DNA of 64,000 nucleotides from positions 310,001 through 374,000 of the forward strand of contig NZ_BSDC01000001.1 in the NCBI RefSeq assembly GCF_030268045.1, written 5' to 3'. How positions within the stretch are numbered: position 1 is the stretch's first letter; the number at the start of each line of letters is the position of its first letter. Origin of the DNA: Geothrix edaphica. GTDB lineage: Bacteria; Acidobacteriota; Holophagae; Holophagales; Holophagaceae. Positions 11,161 through 19,328 of this stretch are shown piece after piece. Under the pieces are notes generated by a model, which saw only the letters and a program-made list of their open reading frames with translations, made no database searches and was not told where the DNA came from. Both the position numbers and the translations under genes were made by a program.

Positions 11161-11771
11161 TTGGAAGCCTCCTGTGGATCGTGATGGTCGGAGAAGGGCT
11201 TCAAGGGCCCAGCGACCTTGTAGGTCGTGAAGAGGATGCCGGACGGGAATGCATGCGTGCTGACAAGCTCGAGTGAACGTGGCGGGGTTCCCTCCGCAAA
11301 GAGGCGCTTCCCCGTGCCCAGCAGGACCGGGTAGACGGCCAGCAGGACTTCATCCGCGAGCCCATGCCCGAGCAGCGTCGATGTCAGCGTGGAGCTGCCC
11401 GAGAGGATGAGGTCCGGGCCGTCCTGGGCCTTGATGCGGCGAAGGCCGCCGAGAAAGTCCGGCCCGAGGTTCTCGAACGGGCCCCACTCAAGGCTTTCCG
11501 GACGGTGGGTCGCAATGTATTTCATGGCCGCATTGAGGCGGTCAGCCATCGGGCTGCCCGGCGCCTTGGGCCAGTAGCCCGACCAGAGGTCGTAGGTGCG
11601 ACGGCCCAGCAACAGATCGAAGCTCCCGCCGTACGCCGCCAGCATGGCCTCCCGGCCAGCGGGTGTCCGATATGGCACGGTCCAGTCGCTGTGGCGGAAA
11701 CCGTCATCATCGGTGGAGTGCTGGATCACGCCGTCCAGGGACAAGTGTTCGATGATTCGGAGTTTTCTCAT
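11157..11771 (-). CDS. Dihydrofolate-reductase-like protein (RibD C-terminal fold)
   Basis: A 204-residue member of the RibD_C/DHFR-like family. Start MRKLRIIEHLSLDGVIQHST is the typical first strand and loop; FDLLLGRRTYDLWSGYWP and the nucleotide-binding stretch DLILSGSSTLTSTLLGHGLA followed by DEVLLAVYPVLLGTGKRLF are all family landmarks. It is expected to bind NADPH and reduce a pterin-like or other carbonyl substrate, but members in ECF operons are uncharacterised. It overlaps both neighbours by four bases. Confidence 0.88.
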   Translation of the reverse strand: MRKLRIIEHLSLDGVIQHSTDDDGFRHSDWTVPYRTPAGREAMLAAYGGSFDLLLGRRTYDLWSGYWPKAPGSPMADRLNAAMKYIATHRPESLEWGPFENLGPDFLGGLRRIKAQDGPDLILSGSSTLTSTLLGHGLADEVLLAVYPVLLGTGKRLFAEGTPPRSLELVSTHAFPSGILFTTYKVAGPLKPFSDHHDPQEASK

Positions 11772-12187
11772 CTGGGCGGGTTCTCATGGGGGATCGCGGC
11801 CGGATCCATCCACACCGCCTCCCAGACGTGGCCGTCAGGATCGGTGAACTCGCGGGCGTACATGAAACCCAGATCCTGGATGGGGTTGACGTCGGACACC
11901 CCGCCACTCGCGGCGGCCGCGGTGTTCATCGCATCCACCGCCTCTCGGCTCTCGCAGGAGACGGCGAGCATCACCTCGCTGGAGGTGGGCTGGGGAATGG
12001 CCCGCGTGGTGAACGTGCGCCACTTGGCATGGGTCAGGAGCATCACGTAGATGGCCTCGCTCCAGACCATGCAGGCCGCCGTCTCGTCCGAGAACGCGGG
12101 ATTGTTGGTGAAGCCGATGGCGGCGTAGAACGCCATGGACGCCTTGAGGTCAGTGACGGGCAGGTTCACGAAAATTTGTTTGTGCAT
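11768..12187 (-). CDS. VOC-superfamily (glyoxalase-like) protein
   Basis: A 139-residue VOC protein: MHKQIFVNLPVTDLKASMAF, YAAIGFTNNPAFSDETAAC, and the metal-site strand GFMYAREFTDPDGHVWEAVW with the late Glu ligand (VWEAVW). The family includes glyoxalases, ring-cleaving dioxygenases and antibiotic-binding proteins; the metal and substrate are not evident here. AAGGAG lies nine bases before the ATG. It is in the middle of the ECF42 operon. Confidence 0.88.
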   Translation of the reverse strand: MHKQIFVNLPVTDLKASMAFYAAIGFTNNPAFSDETAACMVWSEAIYVMLLTHAKWRTFTTRAIPQPTSSEVMLAVSCESREAVDAMNTAAAASGGVSDVNPIQDLGFMYAREFTDPDGHVWEAVWMDPAAIPHENPPR

Positions 12188-12223
12188 CGGTTGCTCTCCT
12201 TGTCGGCGTGGCTGATGTGGGGG

Positions 12224-12649
12224 CTAGGCCTTCCCGGCGATCTGGGCGCGCAGGCGCTCCTCCTGCTCCCGCAGTTCGGGTGTGAACTGGGGTCCAAAAT
12301 CCTCGGCTTCAAAGACCTGGCGGAGCTCGATTTCGGCCGTTTCCCCCGTGGGATTGGGGCAGCGCTTGATCCATTCGACGGCCTCGTCCATCGACCGGAC
12401 CTGCCAGAGCCAGAAGCCGGCGATCAGCTCCTTCGTCTCGGTGAAGGGCCCGTCGATCACGGTCCGCGTCGCGCCGGAGAAGCTCACCCGCACGCCCTTG
12501 GAGCTGGGGTGGAGCCCCTCTCCCGCGAGCATCACGCCGGCCTTCACCAGCTCATCGTTGTAGCGGCCCATGTCGGCCAGCAGCTTCTCGTCAGGGAGGA
12601 CGCCGGCCTCCGTGTGCTGGGTCGCCTTGATCATGACCATGACGCGCAT
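12224..12649 (-). CDS. YCII/DGPF-domain protein, second gene of ECF42 operon
   Basis: A 141-residue DGPF protein: MRVMVMIKATQHTEAGVLPD, then TVIDGPFTETKELIAGFWLW (DGPF at residues 66-69) and DEAVEWIKRCPNPTGE. It has a longer C-terminal tail than the other DGPF protein in the operon (about 20 charged residues). Two ATGs are possible: the one at 12655 sits only one base after AAGGAGG, whereas ATG at 12649 is seven bases from it, so I chose 12649. That also leaves it just beyond the stop of the DoxX-like gene. Confidence 0.86.
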   Translation of the reverse strand: MRVMVMIKATQHTEAGVLPDEKLLADMGRYNDELVKAGVMLAGEGLHPSSKGVRVSFSGATRTVIDGPFTETKELIAGFWLWQVRSMDEAVEWIKRCPNPTGETAEIELRQVFEAEDFGPQFTPELREQEERLRAQIAGKA

Positions 12650-12651
12650 TG

Positions 12652-13095
12652 TCATGCCTCCTTGGAAGGGGTGGGGTTGGAAAGGCCGATCGTCCGGAAG
12701 GGGAGCAGCACCCCGAGCCGCGCATCGCGCAGGTACAGCCCTCCCCACACCAGCGCGGCCACATAGGTCGGGAAGAGGATGTGGGAGAACAGGGGATCGC
12801 CGACCCGCACATGGGTGGCCACCGCGCCGCCCAGGTAGCCCGTGAGCAGGATGGCTCCCAGCACGGAGGTCCTGGGAACCGCGTAGAGCACGACGCAGGT
12901 GAGCAGGGTGATGCCGAGGGGACCCGCGACGTTTTCCGAGTAGCCGAGCTTGGCGCAGGCCTCGAGGACCGGCGGCAGCCGCATCAGCTTGGCGACGGCG
13001 TCGAAGGCCAGGAACAGCACCGGCAGGACGCTGAGGGTGCGGCCCGCCCAGAGCCGTCTGGCCGGGATGGGGGCGGGTGGGGTGTTGGTTGGCAT
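12652..13095 (-). CDS. DoxX-like membrane protein, first gene of ECF42 operon
   Basis: A 147-residue protein with four hydrophobic helices (LSVLPVLFLAFDAVAKLMRL, then GPLGITLLTCVVLYAVPR, TSVLGAILLTGYLGGAVATH, FPTYVAALVWGGLYLRD). The pattern ending LLTGYLGGAVATHVRVGDP is typical of DoxX-like family proteins, quinone-linked membrane proteins of unclear function. ATG at 13095 is seven bases from GGAGG; the frame upstream is not plausible coding. It begins the seven-gene operon downstream of the candidate ECF42 promoter. Confidence 0.85.
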   Translation of the reverse strand: MPTNTPPAPIPARRLWAGRTLSVLPVLFLAFDAVAKLMRLPPVLEACAKLGYSENVAGPLGITLLTCVVLYAVPRTSVLGAILLTGYLGGAVATHVRVGDPLFSHILFPTYVAALVWGGLYLRDARLGVLLPFRTIGLSNPTPSKEA

Positions 13096-13181
13096 GGGTG
13101 CCTCCTCCAGGTGCGCTGCAGATGTGAACCGTGGGGTGGCTTCCGCGCGAGGTGGCGGCAGGTCCCGGATTCTACTCATGC

Positions 13182-13208
13182 GTCGAGTGGGAGGCGGCGG
13201 AATCGACA
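13182..13208 (-). promoter_or_regulatory. Candidate ECF42 sigma-factor promoter
   Basis: Read on the minus strand: TGTCGA at 13208-13203, a 17-base spacer, then CGAC at 13185-13182, about 87 bases ahead of the first operon gene. From memory, the ECF42 signature worked out in Streptomyces venezuelae is TGTCGA at -35 and CGA/TC at -10, which fits. I saw no TGTCGA directly ahead of the downstream genes, consistent with one autoregulated transcript. Confidence 0.65.
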
Positions 13209-13335
13209 GGCTTTGAAACTTTTTTTGAGATGAATCGTTAAGATTAGTATTCGTAAGGTTAACCAGGCCGACGGCCCGGGCCGCCCCGATGCCTGGGCGA
13301 CCTTGGCAGGCGGGGGGCCTGGTGTCGGGAGGGCC

Positions 13336-14868
13336 TCAGCCCAGGGCGGGCACCCGCCACAGGGCCAGTTCCTCGCCCAGGGCCGGAAGGGGCAGCAGGC
13401 CGTTCTCCACGGCACCGTCATCGCTCTCCGCCTCGCAGAGGTAGGCGGCGATGGCGCCCAGCGGCTGATCCGTGGGCACCAGGGACCAGCCCATGGGCGC
13501 CTTCCGGGGCACCCGGCGCCAGGAGACGGCCAGCTCGCCCACGGCGGCGGCCTCCAGGATGGCCCGGCCGCCCTCGGTTTCCAGGGCCTCCACCACGGGC
13601 ACCTCCACCTCGAAGGCGCCCAGGGCCTCCTGCAGGGTGAGGCCATGGAGGCGCAGGTGGGCGGCCACGGAGGGCGGCACCAGGTAGGCCGCCGGGCGCT
13701 CCACCACCTTGGTGCCCACGAACCGGCCCAGGTGGGGCAGGGTCACGGTCGAGGGCGCGCCCTCCAGGGTGCGGGGCGTGCGTGTGAGGATCTCCACAGG
13801 CTGCGGGAAGGCCTTCAGGTCGTAGCGCACGGCGATGCGGTTCCGCGGCGTGCGGCTCTCGGCCACGGTCTGCACCACCTCATCCCGGTGGGCGGCCACG
13901 TACTTGAGCGTCTCCAGCATGAAGGCGTAGGCGGTGCGGACGCGCTCGGCGAAGGAGATGTACGAGTAGCACTCCAGCAGCAGGTCCATGCGGCTGGTGA
14001 GGCCCCGGTAGTTGCTGCCGAAGCGCGGGTGGTGCGGGTAGGTCATCCAGCCCTCGCGCACGGGGGCGCCGGGCTCCGCGTCGCGGTCGGCGTCCAGGGC
14101 CCGCTCGTCCTCCACGAAGTTGCCGTACCAGCCCGCGTCCAGGCCGTGGTTGGCCTTCAGGGCCGCGGTGACGGGGGGCAGCAGCCGGTTCCGCATGTAC
14201 TCGATGGGCTCGCCCCGGCCGCTCTCCACGGTGTGGGGAATGTCGTAGGTCATGGAGAAGCGGTGCACCGAACCGTTCGTGGTGTGGTTGTCGATGGTGA
14301 GGTCCGCCGCCCAGGGCTGGCACACGCGGGTCTGCAGCAGGCGCATCTCCGCGCCTTCGTACCGCAGGTAGTCGCGGTTCAGGTTGATCTTGGCGGCGTT
14401 CACGCGGGTGCCCACGCCGCTGTCCGGGCCCAGCTGGCCCGTGAGCTTGGGCAGGTGCAGCTTGCGGTTGCCCGGGTCGATGGCGTCATTGCCGTCAGGA
14501 TTGAAGAGCGGCACCACCACCAGCGTGAGGCTCTCGAGGATCTGGCCCGCATCCAGCCCCGGCTTCCCGTCGAGCAGGTCGCGCACCAGCATCAGGCAGC
14601 CCTCCTTGCCCTCCACCTCGCCCGCGTGGATGCCGCTGATGACCAGCACCACGGGCAGGCCCAGGCTGCGGGCCTCCTCGGGGGTGGTCACGCCATGGGC
14701 CGACAGCACCAGCAGGGGCAGCTCCCGGCCCTGGGGACTCGTGCCGAAGGAGGTGACGTGCAACAGCTTGTCGCCCTTGGCCTGAAGGCCGGCCACGAAG
14801 GCCATCACATCGGCGTGGCGGCTGGTCTCCTCGTAGCGGGTGGCTTCGGCGCGGGTGAGCAGGGACAT
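13336..14868 (-). CDS. M14-family zinc metallocarboxypeptidase
   Basis: A 510-residue protein with an M14 peptidase domain in its first about 330 residues. Zinc ligands are visible: H81-x-x-E84 in VISGIHAGEVEGKEG and H195 in LTIDNHTTNGS. The substrate-carboxylate Arg165 lies in INLNRDYLRY, and the catalytic Glu is Glu299 in LLLECYSY. No signal peptide is seen, so it is probably cytoplasmic. The C-terminal about 170 residues form a separate beta-rich domain of unknown role. ATG at 14868 follows GGAGAAGCC. It ends a short minus-strand run: DUF2164, HpaF, small helix-turn-helix protein, peptidase. Confidence 0.88.
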   Translation of the reverse strand: MSLLTRAEATRYEETSRHADVMAFVAGLQAKGDKLLHVTSFGTSPQGRELPLLVLSAHGVTTPEEARSLGLPVVLVISGIHAGEVEGKEGCLMLVRDLLDGKPGLDAGQILESLTLVVVPLFNPDGNDAIDPGNRKLHLPKLTGQLGPDSGVGTRVNAAKINLNRDYLRYEGAEMRLLQTRVCQPWAADLTIDNHTTNGSVHRFSMTYDIPHTVESGRGEPIEYMRNRLLPPVTAALKANHGLDAGWYGNFVEDERALDADRDAEPGAPVREGWMTYPHHPRFGSNYRGLTSRMDLLLECYSYISFAERVRTAYAFMLETLKYVAAHRDEVVQTVAESRTPRNRIAVRYDLKAFPQPVEILTRTPRTLEGAPSTVTLPHLGRFVGTKVVERPAAYLVPPSVAAHLRLHGLTLQEALGAFEVEVPVVEALETEGGRAILEAAAVGELAVSWRRVPRKAPMGWSLVPTDQPLGAIAAYLCEAESDDGAVENGLLPLPALGEELALWRVPALG

Positions 14869-14890
14869 GGCTTCTCCTTCCGGATGGGAT

Positions 14891-15097
14891 TCACAGGCTC
14901 CGCTTCAGCACTTCCAGGCCCATGTGGGACACGCGGTAGCGCCCGATGGCCCGCTCGCGGATGAGGTCGTGGCGTTCCAGGTAGGCCAGGTCCGCGTCCG
15001 TGGCGCCGGCCTTGACCAGGTGGTCCCGGGCCACGTCGGGATGCTTGGCCACCACCTGGAGCAGGGTGAGCTGGCGGGAGGAGATGGCATCGACCAC
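14891..15097 (-). CDS. Small winged-helix-like protein
   Basis: A 68-residue protein of unknown function. Its helices (SSRQLTLLQVVAKHPDVARD, then ATDADLAYLERHDLIRERAI) followed by a short beta-hairpin-like GRYRVSHMGLEVLKRSL look like a winged-helix DNA- or RNA-binding fold. I start it at GTG 15097 because GGAG lies five bases upstream and the frame upstream runs into the 3' end of the hpaF-like gene. It is eight bases downstream of that gene and 22 bases ahead of the peptidase gene. Confidence 0.55.
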   Translation of the reverse strand: MVDAISSRQLTLLQVVAKHPDVARDHLVKAGATDADLAYLERHDLIRERAIGRYRVSHMGLEVLKRSL

Positions 15098-15105
15098 GGG
15101 GGCTC

Positions 15106-15471
15106 CTAGTAGCTGATCTGGCGGCGGTAGCTGGGGCGGTGGATGTCCGTGATCTGGACGGTGAGGCTGCACTTCATCTGGGCGAAGGTGCGGGGGAAGG
15201 CCCGCGCCAGCTCCTGGAGCAGGGCCTCGCTGATCTCGGCCTTCACCTCGTCCGTGCGGCCGCCGAGAATCTGCACGTTCAGGGTGACGAAGGCCTGGTC
15301 CGCCGAACCATCGCCGATGACGAACCGGCCGTGCTGGATGGCCCGGCTCTTGATGTCCGCCTGGGTGAAGAGCCCCGTGGCCACCAGGGCCCGGTTGATC
15401 TTCCGCAGCACCTCCGTCCAGTCCGGCTGGTCCAGGAGGTTGTCCGAGGTTTCGAGGATGCAGTGGGGCAT
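15106..15471 (-). CDS. hpaF: 5-carboxymethyl-2-hydroxymuconate delta-isomerase (CHMI/HpaF)
   Basis: A 121-residue protein matching HpaF/CHMI, a tautomerase-superfamily enzyme that isomerises 5-carboxymethyl-2-hydroxymuconate in homoprotocatechuate breakdown. It starts MPHCILETSDNLLD, so after Met removal Pro1 is the catalytic base, as in the family. Further landmarks: LFTQADIKSRAIQHGRFVIG and FVTLNVQILGGRTDEVKAEI. No other homoprotocatechuate genes are nearby, so it may act on something else here. Confidence 0.85.
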   Translation of the reverse strand: MPHCILETSDNLLDQPDWTEVLRKINRALVATGLFTQADIKSRAIQHGRFVIGDGSADQAFVTLNVQILGGRTDEVKAEISEALLQELARAFPRTFAQMKCSLTVQITDIHRPSYRRQISY

Positions 15472-15506
15472 GGCGGGTCCGGGGCTCCGAGGGCAGGTAC
15501 CGGATG

Positions 15507-15797
15507 CTACCGCCGATGGTCCGGTCGGCGCTGGATCCGTTTCGCCCCGCCCTTGTCCCAGTAGCTGGTCTCCTCCGCGAAGCAGATGTTCTCCAGGTCC
15601 GTCACGCGCTCCTGGAGGCAGGCCTGGGCGTCGGCCACGGCCTGGTTGTAGATGGCCGGGCCGATCTCCTTGAGGCAGAAGGTGAGGAAGGTGCCCGCCC
15701 CCAGCTCGCCCAGGCTCTCGCCGTACTCCTCGGCCACGAAGCGCTGGATGGCGCCGTGCAGGCGCTTCTCGGTGTCGGGGGAGAGCTTGATGTCCAT
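15507..15797 (-). CDS. DUF2164 family protein
   Basis: A 96-residue protein: MDIKLSPDTEKRLHGAIQRF, EEYGESLGELGAGTFLTFCL and KEIGPAIYNQAVADAQACLQ are the DUF2164 landmarks. It is all helical, with no known activity. It is the first gene of the minus-strand run toward hpaF (35-base gap). Its start lies 62 bases from the divergent MFS gene, so the short spacer should hold both promoters. Confidence 0.85.
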   Translation of the reverse strand: MDIKLSPDTEKRLHGAIQRFVAEEYGESLGELGAGTFLTFCLKEIGPAIYNQAVADAQACLQERVTDLENICFAEETSYWDKGGAKRIQRRPDHRR

Positions 15798-15859
15798 GGG
15801 CGACCTTGTGCCGGCAGGCGGCCGGGCAAGTGTACAGTGGGGGCTCTCCGGGAGGTCCC

Positions 15860-17089
15860 ATGCCCTCGAATGCCCGCCTGGACGCCGACGGCCGCCTGCT
15901 CTTCGTGACGCGGGCGGCGCGGATGTTCTCGTACGGGTTCCTGTCCGTGGTGCTGGTGCTCTACCTGGCGGGCCTGGGCTTCAGCGAGGGGCGCATCGGC
16001 CTGCTGCTCACGCTCACGCTGGTGGGCGACACGCTCATCTCGCTCTGGATCACCCTCCACGCCGACCGCCTGGGCCGGAAGAAGATGCTGCTGGTGGGCG
16101 CGGGCCTCATGGTGCTGGCGGGAATCCCCTTCGCCCTCAGCGGCGACTTCACCGTGCTGGTGCTGGCGGCCACCTTCGGGGTCATCAGCCCCTCGGGCAA
16201 CGAGGTGGGCCCCTTCCTGGCCATCGAGCAGGCCGCCCTCTCCCAGGTGCTGCCGGAGCGCCGCCGCACGGGCGTCTTCGCCTGGTACAACCTGACGGGC
16301 TCCTTCGCCACCGCCCTCGGGGCCCTGGCCGGGGGCTGGACGGCCCAGGCCCTCCAGGCCGCGGGTCACACCCCCGTGGCCAGCTACCGGGTGCTGGTCT
16401 TCGCCTACGCCGGCGTGGGGCTGCTCCTCGCCGCGCTGTTCACGCGCATGTCCCCGGCCGTGGAGGCGCCGCCCGCCGCCGCCCACGCCAGCCGCTGGGG
16501 CCTGCATGCCTCCAAGGGCGTGGTGCTGCGGCTGTCGGCGCTGTTCTCGCTGGACGCCTTCGCCGGGGGCTTCGTCATCCAGAGCATCGTGGCCTACTGG
16601 TTCCACGTGAAGTTCGGCGTGGCGCCGGGGGCCCTGGGCTCGATCTTCTTCGCGGCCAACATCCTGGCCGGGCTCTCCAGCCTCTACGCCGTGAAGCTGG
16701 CGGCGAAGATCGGGCTTATCCGCACCATGGTCTTCACCCACATCCCCTCGAATGTGCTGCTGATCCTGGTGCCGCTCATGCCGAACTTGCCCCTGGCTGT
16801 GGCCATGCTGCTGCTGCGGTTCAGCATTTCGCAGATGGACGTGCCCACCCGCCAGGCCTACACCATGGCGGTGGTGGCGCCGGACGAGCGCTCCGCCGCC
16901 GCCGGAGTCACCGGCATCGCCCGCACCACCGGGGCCGCCATCTCCCCCGTGCTGGCGGGGCCCCTGCTGGCCGTGCCCGCCCTGGCCGGCGCGCCCTTCC
17001 TCATCGCGGGCGGCCTGAAGATCCTCTACGACCTGCTGCTGTACCGGAGCTTCCGCTCGTCGGACGTCGGCAAGTCACAGGGCGGATGA
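15860..17089 (+). CDS. MFS transporter
   Basis: A 409-residue major facilitator with about 12 hydrophobic segments in two halves. The loop 2-3 signature is present as DRLGRKKMLLVGAG, and the second half has AFLWxx-like segments such as SIFFAANILAGLSSLYAVKL. It resembles the Bcr/YqcE-type drug or sugar-phosphate exporter group, but the substrate is unknown. ATG at 15860 lies right after GGAGGTCCC; the upstream in-frame Met is less likely. The stop overlaps a possible ATG of the next gene. Confidence 0.85.
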   Translation: MPSNARLDADGRLLFVTRAARMFSYGFLSVVLVLYLAGLGFSEGRIGLLLTLTLVGDTLISLWITLHADRLGRKKMLLVGAGLMVLAGIPFALSGDFTVLVLAATFGVISPSGNEVGPFLAIEQAALSQVLPERRRTGVFAWYNLTGSFATALGALAGGWTAQALQAAGHTPVASYRVLVFAYAGVGLLLAALFTRMSPAVEAPPAAAHASRWGLHASKGVVLRLSALFSLDAFAGGFVIQSIVAYWFHVKFGVAPGALGSIFFAANILAGLSSLYAVKLAAKIGLIRTMVFTHIPSNVLLILVPLMPNLPLAVAMLLLRFSISQMDVPTRQAYTMAVVAPDERSAAAGVTGIARTTGAAISPVLAGPLLAVPALAGAPFLIAGGLKILYDLLLYRSFRSSDVGKSQGG

Positions 17090-17151
17090 ACTGGACAGGG
17101 GCTGTCCATCGGATGGGGAAAGACTGGACTGTGCCCATCCCTGGAGGCCCC

Positions 17152-17763
17152 GTGACCGCGCTCATCCTGGACTACTTCGGCGACTGGCGGACCCGCCCGC
17201 TCGTGTGCCCCACCTGCGGCTGGACGGGCACCTTCGAGGAGGGCTGGACCGAGCTCTATGAGGCCCTGCAGGACTGCCAGTGCCCCGGCGAGCACGGCTC
17301 CGGGCCTCGCCCCATGCTGGCGGTGCTGCCCTATCCCACGCTCCAGCAATGGCAGGCCCATGCGGGCCGATTGTCGCCGGGAGAGCGGGCCTACATCGGC
17401 CAGATCGAGAACGGCCGCGACCGCTTCAACCGCCTGAAGCTGCGGATGGCCAGCCAGCTGCCCGACCTGCCGGATCCGGTGCTGGACCTGCTCTGGGACC
17501 AGGAGGCCGAGGACCTGGTGATCCGCCTGGGCGCCCGCGAGGTCTGGCGCGAGCCGGTCCGCTACGAGGCCCTGTGGCGCTACGAGCAGGTCCTGGCCCT
17601 GCTCCAGGCGAAGTACGGCCCCCGGCTGCGGGACCTGGCGCCCACGCCGGCCGCCGAGTACCACCTCTACGGCGACCAGACCGCCCATCCCGCCGCCGTC
17701 CAGCGCCTGCGGGGGCGGCTCCGCCAGGCCTGGGAGGCCGCGGGAACCCGACAGCCATGCTAG
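17152..17763 (+). CDS. Hypothetical protein with N-terminal Cys pairs
   Basis: A 203-residue protein I do not recognise. Near its start it has CPTCGWTGTFEEGWTELYEA followed by DCQCPGE, giving Cys-x2-Cys and Cys-x-Cys pairs about 22 residues apart, a plausible zinc ribbon. The rest is helical and charged (RDRFNRLKLRMASQLPDLPD, LWRYEQVLALLQAKYGPRLR). The GTG at 17152 is preceded by GGAGGCCCC and starts the conserved-looking part (VTALILDYFGDWRTRPLVCP). An alternative ATG at 17086 overlaps the MFS stop but has no ribosome site of its own. Probably cotranscribed with the MFS gene. Confidence 0.6.
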   Translation: MTALILDYFGDWRTRPLVCPTCGWTGTFEEGWTELYEALQDCQCPGEHGSGPRPMLAVLPYPTLQQWQAHAGRLSPGERAYIGQIENGRDRFNRLKLRMASQLPDLPDPVLDLLWDQEAEDLVIRLGAREVWREPVRYEALWRYEQVLALLQAKYGPRLRDLAPTPAAEYHLYGDQTAHPAAVQRLRGRLRQAWEAAGTRQPC

Positions 17764-17786
17764 CTACCACCTGGTTTTCAATTGGA

Positions 17787-17800
17787 TTAAACAGGTTTAA
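17787..17800. promoter_or_regulatory. A+T-rich promoter region with TTAAAC-AG-GTTTAA dyad
   Basis: The 120 bases before the gene at 17885 include a sharply A+T-rich stretch (17775-17830). Inside it is a perfect 6-bp inverted repeat, TTAAAC and GTTTAA with a 2-base centre. A -10-like TACTAG follows at 17824. This is a plausible operator and promoter for the next gene; the boxes themselves are not certain. Confidence 0.4.
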
Positions 17801-17884
17801 TGATGATGTTACAACATAAAAAATACTAGGTATGGACAATGGAGGAGGGCTACTCTCGGGACCGCCCTCTGGAGGTGGGCTTCC

Positions 17885-18751
17885 ATGAAGCATTCCCTCT
17901 TCTCCCCGTCCTCGGCCTTCCGGCTGGCTCTCCTTGTGGCCCCGGCCCTGCTGGCGCCGGGCTTCACGGCCCTGCGGGCCCAGGGCGGCCCCCAGCCGCC
18001 GCCGCCCCTCATGATGTTCTACCGCGAGGAGGTCAAGCCGGGCCACGGCGCGGCCCACGCGGCCACGGAAGCCGCCTGGGGCCGCATCCTCGCCAAGGGC
18101 AAGGCCACGGAGCACTACCTGGGCATGAGCTCGCTGACCGGACCCTCGGAGGCCTGGTTCATCATGGGCTACGGCTCGTATGCGGACTGGGAGGCGAAGC
18201 ACAACGAGGGGGACAGCAATCCGGCCCTCAAGAAGGAGATCGACGCCATCTCCCTGAAGGACGGCGACCACCTCGCCGGCACCCGCAGCTTCCTGGGCAC
18301 CCTCCGCAAGGACCTGAGCTACGGTCCGCCCCTGGAGATCGGCAAGATGCGGTACATGCGGGTGCGCACCTTCCGCGTCAAGCAGGGCATGGGCGCGGCC
18401 TTCGAGGAGGGCGTGAAGATGGCCCTCGCCGCCTACGAGAAGAGCCACTTCCCCGCCTCCTTCGCGTTCTACGAGGTGGAGGCCGGCACCTGGTCGCCCA
18501 CCTTCGTGGTGCTGCGCCCCATGAAGTCCCTGGCGGACATGGATGCCATGGATACCGCCAACAAGGCCTTCCTGGACGCCCTGGGCGAGGAGGGCCGCAA
18601 GGCCATGCAGAAGACGTTCATGGATACGGTCAACGGCGTGGAGAACCAGCTCTTCGCCTTCAGCCCCAAGCTCAGCTACCCCAACTCCGACGTCATCGCC
18701 AGCGACCCGGCCTTCTGGGCCCCCAAGCCCCCGAAGGAGCCCGCGAAGTAG
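17885..18751 (+). CDS. Secreted hypothetical protein with NIPSNAP/ABM-like repeats
   Basis: A 288-residue protein with a signal peptide (about 33 residues, LALLVAPALLAPGFTALRAQ). The mature part seems to contain two copies of a dimeric alpha/beta-barrel-like unit: MMFYREEVKPGHGAAHAATE ... WFIMGYGSYADWEAKHNEGD, and YMRVRTFRVKQGMGAAFEEG ... FAFYEVEAGTWSPTFVVLRP. That suggests a fused pair of ABM/NIPSNAP-like domains, but no activity can be assigned. GGAGG is nine bases from ATG. It has its own A+T-rich promoter region. Confidence 0.6.
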   Translation: MKHSLFSPSSAFRLALLVAPALLAPGFTALRAQGGPQPPPPLMMFYREEVKPGHGAAHAATEAAWGRILAKGKATEHYLGMSSLTGPSEAWFIMGYGSYADWEAKHNEGDSNPALKKEIDAISLKDGDHLAGTRSFLGTLRKDLSYGPPLEIGKMRYMRVRTFRVKQGMGAAFEEGVKMALAAYEKSHFPASFAFYEVEAGTWSPTFVVLRPMKSLADMDAMDTANKAFLDALGEEGRKAMQKTFMDTVNGVENQLFAFSPKLSYPNSDVIASDPAFWAPKPPKEPAK

Positions 18752-18761
18752 GGCGCGGTCC

Positions 18762-19316
18762 TCAGCGTTCGTCGATGTCCCGCGGCGGCTCCTGCTGCTC
18801 CGCCGCGGGCTTCGCGAACCGCTGCGCCCGCAGGTGGAAGTCGTCGGTGAAGGTGCGGCGCACGGGCGGGAGCGGGGCGGCGTCGGCCACCTGCTTCGCC
18901 TTGCGCACGCGCCACAGGCCCCAGGCGGCGGGCAGGAGCAGGAGCGCCGGGTACTCCAGCAGCACGCGCAGCAGCGTCAGGCGGAACTGCGTGGGGCGCA
19001 GGCCGTCCACGTACCAGGCGTCGAGGATCCACACCTCGTCGTCCGCGCGCAGCTCGCCGGCCTCGGCCTTGGCCAGGCGCAGCACCCGCTCCGCGTCGCC
19101 GTGCTTCACGGTGACGAAGTCGGTGATCTGGCTGTCGGCGTCCCGGTCCACGCTGCGCACCTGCACGTGGGCCGCGCCCGGCGCCTGCAGGTGGCAGAAG
19201 GGATTCAGGGCCAAGAGGAAGACCTGCACCAGCAGGATCCACAGCACTGCCCCCACCAGCGCCCAGAGCCCGATGAGGACGGACCAGCGAAAGGCGGGGC
19301 GGGAGAGGGGCGGCAT
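18762..19316 (-). CDS. Hypothetical two-helix membrane protein
   Basis: A 184-residue protein with one N-terminal hydrophobic segment (VLIGLWALVGAVLWILLVQV) and a second near residue 125 (LEYPALLLLPAAWGLWRV). Between them is a soluble, probably periplasmic domain with beta character (HVQVRSVDRDADSQITDFVT, VWILDAWYVDGLRPTQFRLT). The tail is charged and cytoplasmic. I recognise no family. It is convergent with the gene at 17885 and lies 12 bases downstream of the hydrolase gene. Confidence 0.55.
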   Translation of the reverse strand: MPPLSRPAFRWSVLIGLWALVGAVLWILLVQVFLLALNPFCHLQAPGAAHVQVRSVDRDADSQITDFVTVKHGDAERVLRLAKAEAGELRADDEVWILDAWYVDGLRPTQFRLTLLRVLLEYPALLLLPAAWGLWRVRKAKQVADAAPLPPVRRTFTDDFHLRAQRFAKPAAEQQEPPRDIDER

Positions 19317-19328
19317 GGGGCGAGTATC

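Noticed and set aside
13303-14964. Plus-strand frame opposite the M14 peptidase
   Set aside because: The minus-strand peptidase has all zinc and catalytic residues; the opposite frame has none.
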